Origin: Nitrospira sp. Ga0074138
GTDB lineage: Bacteria > Nitrospirota > Nitrospiria > Nitrospirales > Nitrospiraceae
Assembly (NCBI GenBank): GCA_001464735.1
Contig: LNDU01000043.1
Span: forward strand, 157,273-221,272
Reading direction: 5' to 3'
DNA length: 64,000 nucleotides
A model generated the notes under the pieces. It ran no database searches, had not been told where the DNA came from, and worked only from the letters and a program-made list of their open reading frames with translations. A program made the position numbers and the translations under genes. Of this stretch, positions 19,397 to 28,171 are shown one piece after another (position 1 is the stretch's first letter; every line of letters starts with the position of its first letter).

Positions 19397-20359
19397 CGCA
19401 AGACAGTGTTTGCGAACGGCCCAGCCGACGAAGAACGAGCGCGGACGCATGGGGCACATGGCGGGACTCAGAAAGCCGTCATCCTTGTAGCGTCGTTCGT
19501 GAAGCGCGTTCTTCGCTGAACGTGAGACGAACTGCGGATGATGGGAAACGAGTTGAGGCAGTTGGCTCTTCATGTTTCTGGCTCTTAATCCTGGATAAGG
19601 TCTTGATAGTCAGGCATACCTCGTGCTGCGAGCCGACTCACAAGCTTGATAGCTACCTGCCTTGCGACAGAATTACCGCTACCGACAACAGTCACAAGGG
19701 TCAGATCAAAGCGGTTCAAGAGATCACGCATGGTTTTAGGAGAAGACCACTTTGGCTCTCTGAGGCTTGGAGCTGACTAAGACCCAATATACAAACTAGG
19801 GTTATTCCTAGCATCATTATGAAGCACTAATCTCTCCATCCTTCACCTCCTGCCCTTACCTCGACTACTCTGGTATCCATAGGCCTTGTCATCGCCGACC
19901 TCACCCATCGTGTAACTCATTACAATTACGTAATAAACTGCTGAGCAAGTAAAACCATCATGACAGGGTTCTTTGCCATTCGTTACCGTGGCATTCAACT
20001 TGCTGCCACGAGAAATAAGACGTGAGATTGGATACCTAATGAGTGAATCATGAAACATGCAACAAATCTCGTCAGTGTTCGTATCGAGTGGTGCCGACGG
20101 CAATCTGCCCAGGCTCGCACTGAACCGGAAGTGGACGGGTGGGGCGCGGAAGCAGATGGACTACGAGATGCGCTGATGAATAGTGACCATACCGACAACT
20201 ATCGACAGTGTCCTCCTGAGATTCTCAGGCGGTACTGGGCTTCCAAGATGGGACAGCCTTGCTGCAAGCCGCACGAATCCAGCCTGTGCACGCTGCCGCT
20301 ACCGGAACTCCGCAACCGGATCCTCGGAGAGGAAAGGACATTCTACTGGGAGATGAACG
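19397..20359. other. Long intergenic stretch with weak frames only
   Basis: About 960 bases. GC content drops between 19590 and 20040. A minus-strand frame at 19334-19573 and a plus-strand frame at 20050-20397 exist; neither has a ribosome-binding site and family resemblance. The latter contains a CC...C cluster and could be a small real gene running into the zinc-ribbon gene, but I cannot support it. Confidence 0.4.
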
Positions 20360-20566
20360 ATGAATTGCCTACGATGCAACGGCCTTGCCGTCAGTGACGA
20401 CAGCTTCGCGGTGCAGACTGGTTCGCCAGCGGACCTTCATGGTTGGCGCTGTGTCAATTGTGGAATGATCGTCGATGATGTGATCCGTGATAATCGGCGC
20501 GTCACGTCACAGCCGAGGAGACCCTCACATCCCGAGCGCCGGCGGTACGGTGGCCAAGCTGCGTGA
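20360..20566 (+). CDS. Small zinc-ribbon protein
   Basis: 68 residues with GGGAG eight bases upstream of the ATG. Two Cys pairs, MNCLRCNG and WRCVNCGMIVDDVI, spaced about 24 residues apart, form a zinc ribbon. The tail is basic. Proteins of this shape are common but functionally uncharacterised; nucleic-acid binding is plausible. Confidence 0.7.
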   Translation: MNCLRCNGLAVSDDSFAVQTGSPADLHGWRCVNCGMIVDDVIRDNRRVTSQPRRPSHPERRRYGGQAA

Positions 20567-20646
20567 CGGGTATCACGCCACCAGCCGATTCCGAAACCGC
20601 TTGCCGCTCGAGGCCAAGAGAGAACGACCGGTGCTGGGTGTGACCA

Positions 20647-22299
20647 TCAGGTCCTATGCAACGCACTCTCCGACGTGAGAGTCAGGCTGTCGGCTTCGCT
20701 TCGCTCCGTATCCCGGTTCCATTCACCAGAACGCAGGAGTTTCTCTCCCAGTCCAACGGCCAAGTTGCGGTAGATGATCACACCGATATCCGGGCGACGC
20801 CGAATGAGATCCTCCAAGTCACGCCGGAATAGCTCTGCCACTTCAATGTCGTTCACAGCCGTCGCAGTGGCGGAGTGATGCCTGGCCGAAAGGAGCGATA
20901 CTTCTCCACAAGTCTCGCCGGTCTGCACGGTGCCGATCACGCGAGCAGAAGAGCCGCTACTGATGGTGACTTGCCCTTGAAGCATAAGATAGAGCCGGTC
21001 TCCCGGATCATGCCCGGAAAAGAGCCGAGCACCCGCCCCTATGCTCCTCACAGTGCAAACTCCCGCCAACCTCGTCGCCTGTTCGGTGTTCATTCCCCGA
21101 AACAACGGCACCTCCTTGATCGCCTGCGCCATGCGAGGCGCGATGACACACGTTGAAAACCCCCGCATCACGACATCGGCCACGGCTTGAACCGGCTCGG
21201 TCAACCCGAGTGGCCCCAAATCTTGCAACTTGTTCAAGCGCACCATCTTCACGATGTCGAGCCGTTCCACTTGATAGAACACCATGGCCGGCACATAGGC
21301 GACCGGAAGAAAATTCAGTTCCAGTAATGTCCGCTGCATGCGAGGCGCGTAGGCGCTGACATCGATCTCAATGTACTCGATCCCCATCTCCTCCCGGCAC
21401 TTCCGCTCAAGTTCGGCCAATAGAAACCGCACCACATCGTCAGCCAGCGCGATGAGCTCGAACACTCGCACGATGTGCTCGACCGGGTCCATCGTGTAGC
21501 CGACGGCTCCCACAATCTGGCCGCCGGAGCGGGCCAGAAAGTAACTGGTCTGGCGCGCCTGGAGCTTAAAGAAGCCGTAGTCCAACCGCATCGGCCCAAA
21601 GATTTCCCGATTCCTCACTCGACCTCGTTCGATGCGCAGCAAAGCCGGATAGCCTTCAGCCTGCAGCTGTTCCAGTCGATAGTCGCCACCAGCCGGGTAG
21701 GAAGCGGAGTCTTCGTCCACGATGAAATCCGGCGTGAAGGGCGGCTGGCTCATCACGAGATTGGCCAAGGTATAGACCTCGGGGATGATTCGTGGATTAT
21801 TGCGGCGCAGAGTCAGGGCATCGGCGAAATATCGAGCCAGCAGCGCAAAACTCTCACGGTGGCGAAAGAAGTGCTTGAGCGGTAGAAAGCCTGTGGCGAT
21901 GAATCCCTGAACCAGGCTGATGCGCTGGGCATAGGGATGCACGGTGCGCGCGACCACGAGTCCCACGTGCAAACGGTTTTTGATGGCCTCCAGCCGCTTG
22001 TCCATGAGCAACTTCCCGACCTGCATCCGGCGATACTCGGGATGCACGGCAAGGCGACCAAACTCTCCTACGAGATCGGAATGGGCCCCGAAGTCGAACA
22101 GCACGGAAGCCGTCCCGACGACACGACCGGCTTCCGTATCCTCAGCAACGAGAATGAGGGCATCATCGGTGAAGACGGAGCGCTTCAGCCAGAGTTCATC
22201 GTAGAGTTCGCGATGTGGATAGTCGGTACCATACACGGCGAGAAAGATCTCGCGAATCTGTCCTACATCCTCTTCGCGGGCTTCTCGGACTCTGATCAT
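20647..22299 (-). CDS. Acetyltransferase (GNAT) fused to a cyclic-nucleotide-binding domain
   Basis: 550 residues with three modules. An N-terminal GNAT domain (1 to ~150) contains FGRLAVHPEYRRMQVGKLLM, the acetyl-CoA loop. A second GNAT-like half (~215-355) contains YFLARSGGQIVGAVGY and IEYIEIDVSAYAPRM. The C-terminal ~400-515 is a CNB/Crp-type domain with SGHDPGDRLYLMLQGQVTI and GETCGEVSLLSARHHSATAT. The phosphate-binding Glu is present, but the Arg that normally follows is not, so the ligand may not be cAMP. In mycobacterial cAMP-controlled acetyltransferases the CNB domain is N-terminal; here it is C-terminal. Follows the amidohydrolase gene by 20 bases, so they are one operon. Confidence 0.85.
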   Translation of the reverse strand: MIRVREAREEDVGQIREIFLAVYGTDYPHRELYDELWLKRSVFTDDALILVAEDTEAGRVVGTASVLFDFGAHSDLVGEFGRLAVHPEYRRMQVGKLLMDKRLEAIKNRLHVGLVVARTVHPYAQRISLVQGFIATGFLPLKHFFRHRESFALLARYFADALTLRRNNPRIIPEVYTLANLVMSQPPFTPDFIVDEDSASYPAGGDYRLEQLQAEGYPALLRIERGRVRNREIFGPMRLDYGFFKLQARQTSYFLARSGGQIVGAVGYTMDPVEHIVRVFELIALADDVVRFLLAELERKCREEMGIEYIEIDVSAYAPRMQRTLLELNFLPVAYVPAMVFYQVERLDIVKMVRLNKLQDLGPLGLTEPVQAVADVVMRGFSTCVIAPRMAQAIKEVPLFRGMNTEQATRLAGVCTVRSIGAGARLFSGHDPGDRLYLMLQGQVTISSGSSARVIGTVQTGETCGEVSLLSARHHSATATAVNDIEVAELFRRDLEDLIRRRPDIGVIIYRNLAVGLGEKLLRSGEWNRDTERSEADSLTLTSESALHRT

Positions 22300-22319
22300 G
22301 ATCGTCCCGTTGCGATGGA

Positions 22320-23501
22320 TCAGACGGACGCTGCCTTCTTCTCGAGTTGCTGGCCGGCGATCTTGGCGATGGCGTGATAATACGCGGCTCCTACGGCCAG
22401 AGCTTCTTCATCGAAGTCAAACTTGCTCGAATGTGCCGGATAGCCTTCCCGGCCAGGAACTTGGCTGCCGAATCGGACATAGGCGCCGGGAATTTGCTCA
22501 AGGTAGTAGCTGAAATCTTCCGCCCCCATATTCGCCGTCTTCAGGGGCAACACATTCGCCTCCCCGACCGCTTCGATCGCAGCACGGCGCGCCATGTTGG
22601 CCGACTCAGGCTGATTGATGAGTGGCGGCGTTCCTTCTGTGACCGCAACGTGAATCTTCGCACCGTGCAACTGTGCGATGGATTCGGCAATGCGGCGCAC
22701 AGAATTGAGCAGTTGTCGGCGGACTGCCGGATCTTGGGCACGCACAGTCCCTTCCAGCTTGGCCTGTCCCGCAATCACGTTCGGCGCAGTCCCGGCGTGA
22801 AACTGGCCGACGGATACAACCGAGGGGCGGGCCGGATCGATCTCACGTGAGACGATCGTCTGCAACGCCATGATCATGAGGCTCCCCACCACCACCGCAT
22901 CGATGCTTTCGTGTGGCCTTGCCCCATGTGCGCCTTGCCCGATGATCTCAATCGAAAAGTTATCCGACGACGCATTGACCGGACCTTCGCTCACTACGAT
23001 GGTGCCGGGACGATAATGGCGATCCAGATGTCCGCCGAAGATCAGGCCGGCTCCCTCGAGCACCCCTTCCTTGATCATGGCGACGGCGCCGGTCCCTTTT
23101 TCTTCCGCGGGCTGGAAAATCAGCCGCACCGGCGCCGGCAAATCTTTCTCCTGGGAAAGCAGCGCAGCCGCGCCAAGCAACATCGTCGTATGTCCATCGT
23201 GGCCGCAGGCGTGCATGACGCCATTGTGCACCGATGCGAATTCAAGGCCGGTTTCTTCTTGAATGGGAAGCGCGTCCGTATCGGCCCGCAGCACCACGCA
23301 GGGCACTCCGGCAGGTCCCGGAATATCGGCTACAACCCCGTGACCCGCGACTCCATTACGATGTTTGATAGCCAGCTCTTCGAGAAACTTGCAGATAGTC
23401 ACGGCGGTCTTCTCTTCCCGACCACTCAATTCCGGATGCGCATGCAGCACGCGCCGAAGTTTCACAAGACGGGATTGGAGTGATTCAGGAATCAACAGCA
23501 T
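22320..23501 (-). CDS. M20-family metal-dependent amidohydrolase
   Basis: 393 residues. Cytosolic M20D-type amidohydrolase acting on N-acyl amino acids or similar amides. The metal site is visible: DTDALPIQEE, HACGHDGHTTMLLGAA, and FQPAEEKGTGAVAMI with the catalytic Glu-Glu. The lid-domain insertion (IEIIGQGAHGARPHESIDAV) is complete. It is transcribed ahead of the acetyltransferase-CNB gene, so one may undo or balance N-acylation by the other; this is inference. Confidence 0.92.
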   Translation of the reverse strand: MLLIPESLQSRLVKLRRVLHAHPELSGREEKTAVTICKFLEELAIKHRNGVAGHGVVADIPGPAGVPCVVLRADTDALPIQEETGLEFASVHNGVMHACGHDGHTTMLLGAAALLSQEKDLPAPVRLIFQPAEEKGTGAVAMIKEGVLEGAGLIFGGHLDRHYRPGTIVVSEGPVNASSDNFSIEIIGQGAHGARPHESIDAVVVGSLMIMALQTIVSREIDPARPSVVSVGQFHAGTAPNVIAGQAKLEGTVRAQDPAVRRQLLNSVRRIAESIAQLHGAKIHVAVTEGTPPLINQPESANMARRAAIEAVGEANVLPLKTANMGAEDFSYYLEQIPGAYVRFGSQVPGREGYPAHSSKFDFDEEALAVGAAYYHAIAKIAGQQLEKKAASV

Positions 23502-23628
23502 GATTGTAACCTTGCAGACGGTTCCGCGACTGACCTATGGGCCTTCTCTCTCGCCGCATCTGGCCAGACCGGCGACCTGAATGAGTCTGGCCTTGTTCCG
23601 AAAATCAAGAGAGCGCGGTAAACCCTTC

Positions 23629-24105
23629 TCAGCAACCCCTGAATTGCTGTGCCTGACACCGTTGCGAGAGTCGCTGTGCTTCAGTAAGCTGCGCTGGGGT
23701 TAGCTGCTTCGCAATAGCAGCTCGACGTTGCACTGACTCCATACTCTGTCCGTCCTGTTTAGATATTGTCAACCACGAGATTGAACCACATGTATGCACG
23801 CACATTGTCCTGCTGAAGACCACGTCCATCGCAGTACATCTCGTTGAGTGAATCTTGCCCGTTCGCGTCGCCCTGTTCGGCAGCTTTTCGCATCCACTCT
23901 ACTCCTCTTTTTTCGTCCTTCACAACGCCTTTGCCATCGACGTAAAGGCCCCGAGGTTGCTCTGCGCCACCGCGTTGCCATGAGCCGCCTGTGTATGAAG
24001 CGTTTGGAGATCTGCCCCTGAGAGGTCGCTTGGTGGTGAAACAGACGCACACCCAGATGGGAGAACGAGAGAAGTCAGGAGCATGGTGACGAATAGGGCG
24101 CGCAT
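23629..24105 (-). pseudogene. Sel1-repeat lipoprotein broken by two frameshifts
   Basis: Three consecutive frames together make one Sel1-repeat lipoprotein. Frame 1 from ATG 24105 gives a lipoprotein signal (LTSLVLPSGCAS) and the repeat start AAHGNAVAQSNLG. Near 23950 it must shift to GLYVDGKGVVKDEKRGVEWM, then AAEQGDANGQ and AYMWFNLV. Near 23765 it shifts back to SMESVQRRAAIAKQLTPAQL and ends QQFRGC. The first and last segments are in the same frame, so one loss and one gain of a base compensate. The first loss is within a run of G. A pseudogene or an assembly error. Confidence 0.7.
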
Positions 24106-24256
24106 GAGAGCACAGTATGGCGCGGAGTTCTGGTCGGTCAAAGCGCAAGGGGAGTAGTGATAGAGGGTAATTTTGACTATTTCTGAAGCGGTTTGGTGCA
24201 TATATCAACAACTCGTTCCTGTTTCTTCTCCGGCATGTAAACCGGACTGTCTGTCG

Positions 24257-25318
24257 TTATCGAGACAGGGTAATCTGAGCGAAGACGCCGCTATGGTCTG
24301 ATACCGCCAGTTCAGTGGGATTGATTGGGCCCGTTGCACCATTGCCTGGATTGAAGATCCCTCTACTTGTCGTCACGAGATCCCTACCTGACATGAAGAG
24401 GTAATCAATTCGTTGCGGCCTGGGTAACGCCGCACCGGTTCGGCTGTCAATCAGTCCTTGGACGGGACTTGTCCCAATCGTACAGTGGATGTCCGCCACA
24501 CCCTGCCGGCAGAGGGTGTCACGTGCCTCGCCGAATTGGGTTCGGCGATAGTCCGCGTAGAGATCTCGAAGGCCGGCTCTCGTCATAGTCTCGTACACAG
24601 CCTGCTCCGGTAGTCCCTTTGCGAGGTCCAGATTGAAATCTCCCCCGAGGATAAGATGATTCCCGGAGGACTTCCCCTCCACCTGCTGCATGAACGCCAA
24701 GAGCGCATCGACTTGCCGTTGGAGCGCCTCAACCGCACAGGCCGAGCAGAGATGCGTGTTGTAGATATGGAGATTCCCATATCCCGGGATATTCAATTGG
24801 GCCACTTGCACATTGCGGGTGATCTTGAGTGAAACTCCCTCAAAAAACTCCTCCGACTCGATCGGCAAGAACGATGCAAAGTGGCGCGTGATGTTGCAAC
24901 GACTCAGCATCGCATTGGCCGTGGTCAATACGAACGGGACGCCGGTTTCCCAAGCGACACGTAGTTCGTATGGATCGGCACTGCGCTCGTTTAAGACCCG
25001 CTGAAGGTCCCGAGCGCTATCGGCGGTCCCCAAGAGCGCCTGTAGTCGATCGACATCGGTCAACACCGCTTCCTGCAACATGAGCACATGAACATTGTTC
25101 GCCACGGCGAACTGCGCGATGTCGGTCCAGCCCTTGGCCCGAATAGCGGCCGGAGCATCGTATAGACCATTCAATGTGAGGATGTTGAGCCGACCGGTTT
25201 CGGCAATGTCAGGACAGTCAGCGGGAAGCGGTTGCACTCGCGGCGTGGCGCAGCTGGGGACAACCAATGCCAAAGCCAACAATCCCATGCTGAGATGGCG
25301 TCGATCCATACGCATCAT
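24257..25318 (-). CDS. Lipid-anchored endonuclease/exonuclease/phosphatase-family protein
   Basis: About 353 residues. The signal ends in a lipobox-like VVPSCAT, so the protein is probably attached to the outer membrane or exported. The EEP fold motifs are present: LNILTLNGLYDAP, LMLQEAV (catalytic Glu), LILGGDFNLD, and SDHSGVFAQI (Asp-His) at the C-terminus. The reaction could be phosphodiester cleavage of nucleic acid, or of a lipid or inositol as in sphingomyelinase-like members. Start chosen at 25318 for an AAGG upstream; ATGs at 25315 and 25309 are also possible. Confidence 0.85.
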   Translation of the reverse strand: MMRMDRRHLSMGLLALALVVPSCATPRVQPLPADCPDIAETGRLNILTLNGLYDAPAAIRAKGWTDIAQFAVANNVHVLMLQEAVLTDVDRLQALLGTADSARDLQRVLNERSADPYELRVAWETGVPFVLTTANAMLSRCNITRHFASFLPIESEEFFEGVSLKITRNVQVAQLNIPGYGNLHIYNTHLCSACAVEALQRQVDALLAFMQQVEGKSSGNHLILGGDFNLDLAKGLPEQAVYETMTRAGLRDLYADYRRTQFGEARDTLCRQGVADIHCTIGTSPVQGLIDSRTGAALPRPQRIDYLFMSGRDLVTTSRGIFNPGNGATGPINPTELAVSDHSGVFAQITLSR

Positions 25319-25429
25319 CCGTTCCCTTGCGAGAAGCATTGCGGATGTCTAATGAGGACCTTCCAATGGTACGCGTTCCGCAATCTTCGAGTCGCCCCGA
25401 TCAAGCCTCCTCAACTGGACGACGAGACT

Positions 25430-25915
25430 TCATCCCTCCGTGGCCTGAACGCCTGGCTGATACGTTGCGTACACGTAGATCGGAATAGACAAGTGGCCGA
25501 GATGCTTTTCAATCAACGGCTTGACCTCTTTCCAGTCGAGCCCTCCGACACCTGTGGCTAGCCTGGGAAGCGCGACGCTTTTGATCTTTTCGTTTTCGAT
25601 CAACTTCGTAAGGGCTTTGAGACAGTGATTGACGTTCTCAATCGTCGCCTTCCCAGGCCTGGCCCCATGACTGGGCGCTGGTTCCTGGGTAAAGAGACTC
25701 ACGATTCGTACTCCACCGGCACCCGCCCAGGCCCACAGTTCGCCGGTCTTCGGCGTAAAGGTCTGGCAATAATGTCTGAAATCTTTGTACATGGCGGGCC
25801 ATTGTTGCCGAAGGGACAACGCGAGACCGTTCGCAAAGCTGTCATTTGGAGCCACACCGTGTGCCACTATTTCTGCCTTTGAATGCAAGATATCGCCCGT
25901 GACTTCTTTCAGCAT
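25430..25915 (-). CDS. Macrodomain protein (Poa1p-like)
   Basis: 161 residues from the ATG at 25915, with GGGAG six bases upstream. A full macrodomain: VTGDILHSKAEIVAHGVAPN at the N-terminus, then SFANGLALSLR, and the ribose-binding LPRLATGVGGLDWKEV. Macrodomains bind or hydrolyse ADP-ribose or ADP-ribose esters. The closest resemblance in feel is the Poa1p/ADP-ribose-phosphatase group. No toxin partner is adjacent, so a toxin-antitoxin role of the DarTG type is not supported. Confidence 0.85.
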   Translation of the reverse strand: MLKEVTGDILHSKAEIVAHGVAPNDSFANGLALSLRQQWPAMYKDFRHYCQTFTPKTGELWAWAGAGGVRIVSLFTQEPAPSHGARPGKATIENVNHCLKALTKLIENEKIKSVALPRLATGVGGLDWKEVKPLIEKHLGHLSIPIYVYATYQPGVQATEG

Positions 25916-26072
25916 TGAATCTCCCTCGTGTTCTAGAGTTGGAAAAGCATCGTTATGGTAAAGGCGATTCATCTCATCGCCCATGGTCTATTGGCACGTA
26001 GAATCCTTGCGAATTTATTCTTCTTCCTTTATGAAGATAAACACTCCTTCCTCCTCTTCCAGGAAACAGGTC

Positions 26073-26525
26073 ATGGTTCAAATCCGACCAGCAGCCGAAG
26101 CTGATTTTCCCTCCCTCCTTCGTGTGCAACAGGCCGCGTTCGGTGAATATGCCGGCCTCTACAAAGTCAGCGGCTGGACGACGGAAACCATCGAGAGCCT
26201 TCGAGAAGATGCCAGAGAGAAACATATTTTCGTGGCGGAAGCGGGAGGAACGATTGTCGGCTCCGTGCGCTTCTGGACCGTAGCCGGCGTCTGCGTAATC
26301 CGACTTCTTTCGGTGAGTCCCGAATGTCAGCACCGAGGAGTGGGGAAAGCGCTGATCCGCGAGCTCGAAAGAGCGGCAACCGATGCCCACAAATTTTACG
26401 CCTGCACCATGCTGCGTACAGCCAGAAATATTCAGTTTTTTCTCAACCTTGGTTACAAGGCTGAAACGATTCTTCCCGATCATTATGACCATCTCGACTT
26501 GATCTGCTTCGCCAAATATCGTTGA
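26073..26525 (+). CDS. GNAT N-acetyltransferase
   Basis: 150 residues from ATG 26073 (MVQIRPAAE). GNAT fold with RLLSVSPECQHRGVGKALIR as the acetyl-CoA loop and NIQFFLNLGYKAE at the C-terminal end. A longer frame starts at 25983 but would overlap the neighbouring divergent gene's upstream region. The substrate is unknown; the length fits small-molecule or protein N-acetyltransferases. Confidence 0.85.
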   Translation: MVQIRPAAEADFPSLLRVQQAAFGEYAGLYKVSGWTTETIESLREDAREKHIFVAEAGGTIVGSVRFWTVAGVCVIRLLSVSPECQHRGVGKALIRELERAATDAHKFYACTMLRTARNIQFFLNLGYKAETILPDHYDHLDLICFAKYR

Positions 26526-26610
26526 GCCTTGTCTCCTGAACCAAGAAAGCACTCCGACAACACCGACATACCCAAAGCCCCCTCATCAATCGGTGCCGCT
26601 GGCAAAAGAG

Positions 26611-27852
26611 CTATGGCGTCTTTGCACAACGGAACCCGTATCCAAAGAGCCGATTCGTCGGCTGCGCATCGAACCGGTGCGCGGACCGCAGAAACTCAGA
26701 CACGTACAGCCAGGACCCGCCCCGCAACACTTTTCCATCGCCTTTTGCCGCCCCGATGGGGTTCTTTTCAGGACTTTTCTTGTAATAATCCAGTTCATAC
26801 CAATCGAACACCCATTCCCAAGCATTCCCGGCCATGTCATAGATCCCGTAGGGACTCTTCCCCGCTTCATACGATCCAACCGGGGCTAAGGCGAGGTGGT
26901 CGTCCCACTCCTTTCTCCCGTAATTGGCATGGAGCCGACTTGGAGCTTCATTACCCCAGGGATAGATCCGCCCATCTGTTCCTCGCGCCGCTTTTTCCCA
27001 CTCCGCCTCGGTCGGCAGACGCTTGCCGGCCCATTTGCAATAGTTGACCGCATCCTCCCAACTCACATTGACGACCGGGCGCCGCAGATGTTGCAGCTGA
27101 TTCATGGTGCTCCAGTCCGGAGGCTCCTCCATGTCAGTCGCCTCCAAGTACCTGGCATACTGCCCGACCGTCACTTCATATTTGTCCATATAGAAGGCAT
27201 TGAGATAGATCTGCCGAACAGGTTTCTCGTCGTCTCCGAGATTACTTCCCCGCATAAACTTCCCCGCGGGTACTAGGACCATCTGTGTATCGAGCGTCTC
27301 GGTCTCGCCCGCACCTCCTACCGATCCGGCAGAGATCAGATATTTCGAGGAGGCAGATCGTGATCGTGGTAGCTTCGCCTGCAGCTGCTGATAGAGTGTC
27401 TGTTGCTCATTGTTGAGACCAAGCTCCTCGGCGCTGTGCAGAGCCTCCTCCGCCTGCTTCGTTTTTCCACTGGCGATCAGGCCCTTCCCCTCGTTCAGGA
27501 GCCGCCATGCCGTCGTTTCCTCCCGTAAGCGCCACACCTTCGCTTTAGTCTTGGGTAAATAAGATTTCGTCCCGGATTTGGCATCCAGATCCAATGCGCT
27601 CTCGTAATGTTGCTCCGCACAGGCCCAGGATTCTAGGGCTCGGCAAGCCTCGGCCAGATTGAAATGGGCCTGGATATTGGACGGATCCTTCAGGATACCG
27701 GCCTCCAGCGCTGCCCGGCCCTCCGCATACTGTTTGTTCTTCAACAGGTTCTCCCCTTTGGAAAATTCCTGCTCTCCACCAGCTGCATACGCAACAGCCC
27801 CCGGAGCGATGAAGAAGCACAACAAGGTCATCCCCGCCAACACATGTCTCAT
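26611..27852 (-). CDS. Secreted formylglycine-generating-enzyme-like protein with TPR repeats
   Basis: 413 residues. A signal peptide ends at GAVAYAAG. Tetratricopeptide-like repeats follow at about 25-165 (AALEAGILKDPSNIQAHFNL). The C-terminal ~190-410 is an FGE/SUMF1 domain: MVLVPAGKFMRGSNLGDDEK, YMDKYEVTVGQYARYLEAT, VSWEDAVNYCKWAGKRLP and GSWLYVSEFLRSAHR. The active-site Cys pair of true FGE is not evident, so it is probably a structural or signalling member such as those linked to protein kinases. Likely periplasmic. Confidence 0.88.
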   Translation of the reverse strand: MRHVLAGMTLLCFFIAPGAVAYAAGGEQEFSKGENLLKNKQYAEGRAALEAGILKDPSNIQAHFNLAEACRALESWACAEQHYESALDLDAKSGTKSYLPKTKAKVWRLREETTAWRLLNEGKGLIASGKTKQAEEALHSAEELGLNNEQQTLYQQLQAKLPRSRSASSKYLISAGSVGGAGETETLDTQMVLVPAGKFMRGSNLGDDEKPVRQIYLNAFYMDKYEVTVGQYARYLEATDMEEPPDWSTMNQLQHLRRPVVNVSWEDAVNYCKWAGKRLPTEAEWEKAARGTDGRIYPWGNEAPSRLHANYGRKEWDDHLALAPVGSYEAGKSPYGIYDMAGNAWEWVFDWYELDYYKKSPEKNPIGAAKGDGKVLRGGSWLYVSEFLRSAHRFDAQPTNRLFGYGFRCAKTP

Positions 27853-28066
27853 AAGAAGCCCCCTCCCCGTTCCGACTGATTGCTCTGTGAATTAGGCCTC
27901 ACCAGCTGGAAAACGCAGCAAGCCTGGACAAGTCCGGCAGGCTTACCAAAAAACACTTACAAGATCAATGCCTGACCTTGTCGGCACTGTTATTTCCTCT
28001 CCAAAAGACAGGGGCGTTGGTCCTCAGCTATGCACACGGAACGAGCTCTGACCTTCAACCATCCTA

Positions 28067-28165
28067 CGGCGGACGGCAGGGGGCAATCCCTCATCGCGCG
28101 CATTGAGGGAGCACATTCCGATGTGGGACCTCAGCGAGCGCAGGGATTGCCCCCTGACGCCCGCC
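28067..28165. repeat. Long inverted repeat just downstream of the efflux pump gene
   Basis: Perfect 15-base arms at 28077-28091 and 28142-28156 (CAGGGGGCAATCCCT and its complement) enclose 50 bases. The arms extend outward imperfectly to about 28067 and 28165. Inside is a small hairpin with CACAT and ATGTG around TCCG. It lies in the ~320-base gap between the FGE-like gene and the RND pump, within a few bases of the pump's stop. No T-tract follows, so a simple terminator is unlikely. Confidence 0.65.
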
Positions 28166-28171
28166 ACTCCT

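Noticed and set aside
20050..20397. 115-residue plus-strand frame ahead of the zinc-ribbon gene
   Set aside because: No ribosome-binding site and no recognised family; overlaps the better-supported zinc-ribbon gene.
25430..25915. Macrodomain as the antitoxin of a DarTG pair
   Set aside because: No DarT-like ADP-ribosyltransferase is adjacent; the neighbours are an EEP-family protein and a GNAT.
26073..26096. GTTCAAATCC, a tRNA T-loop-like string
   Set aside because: It is the coding start of the GNAT gene (MVQIR) and no acceptor or anticodon arm can be folded around it.
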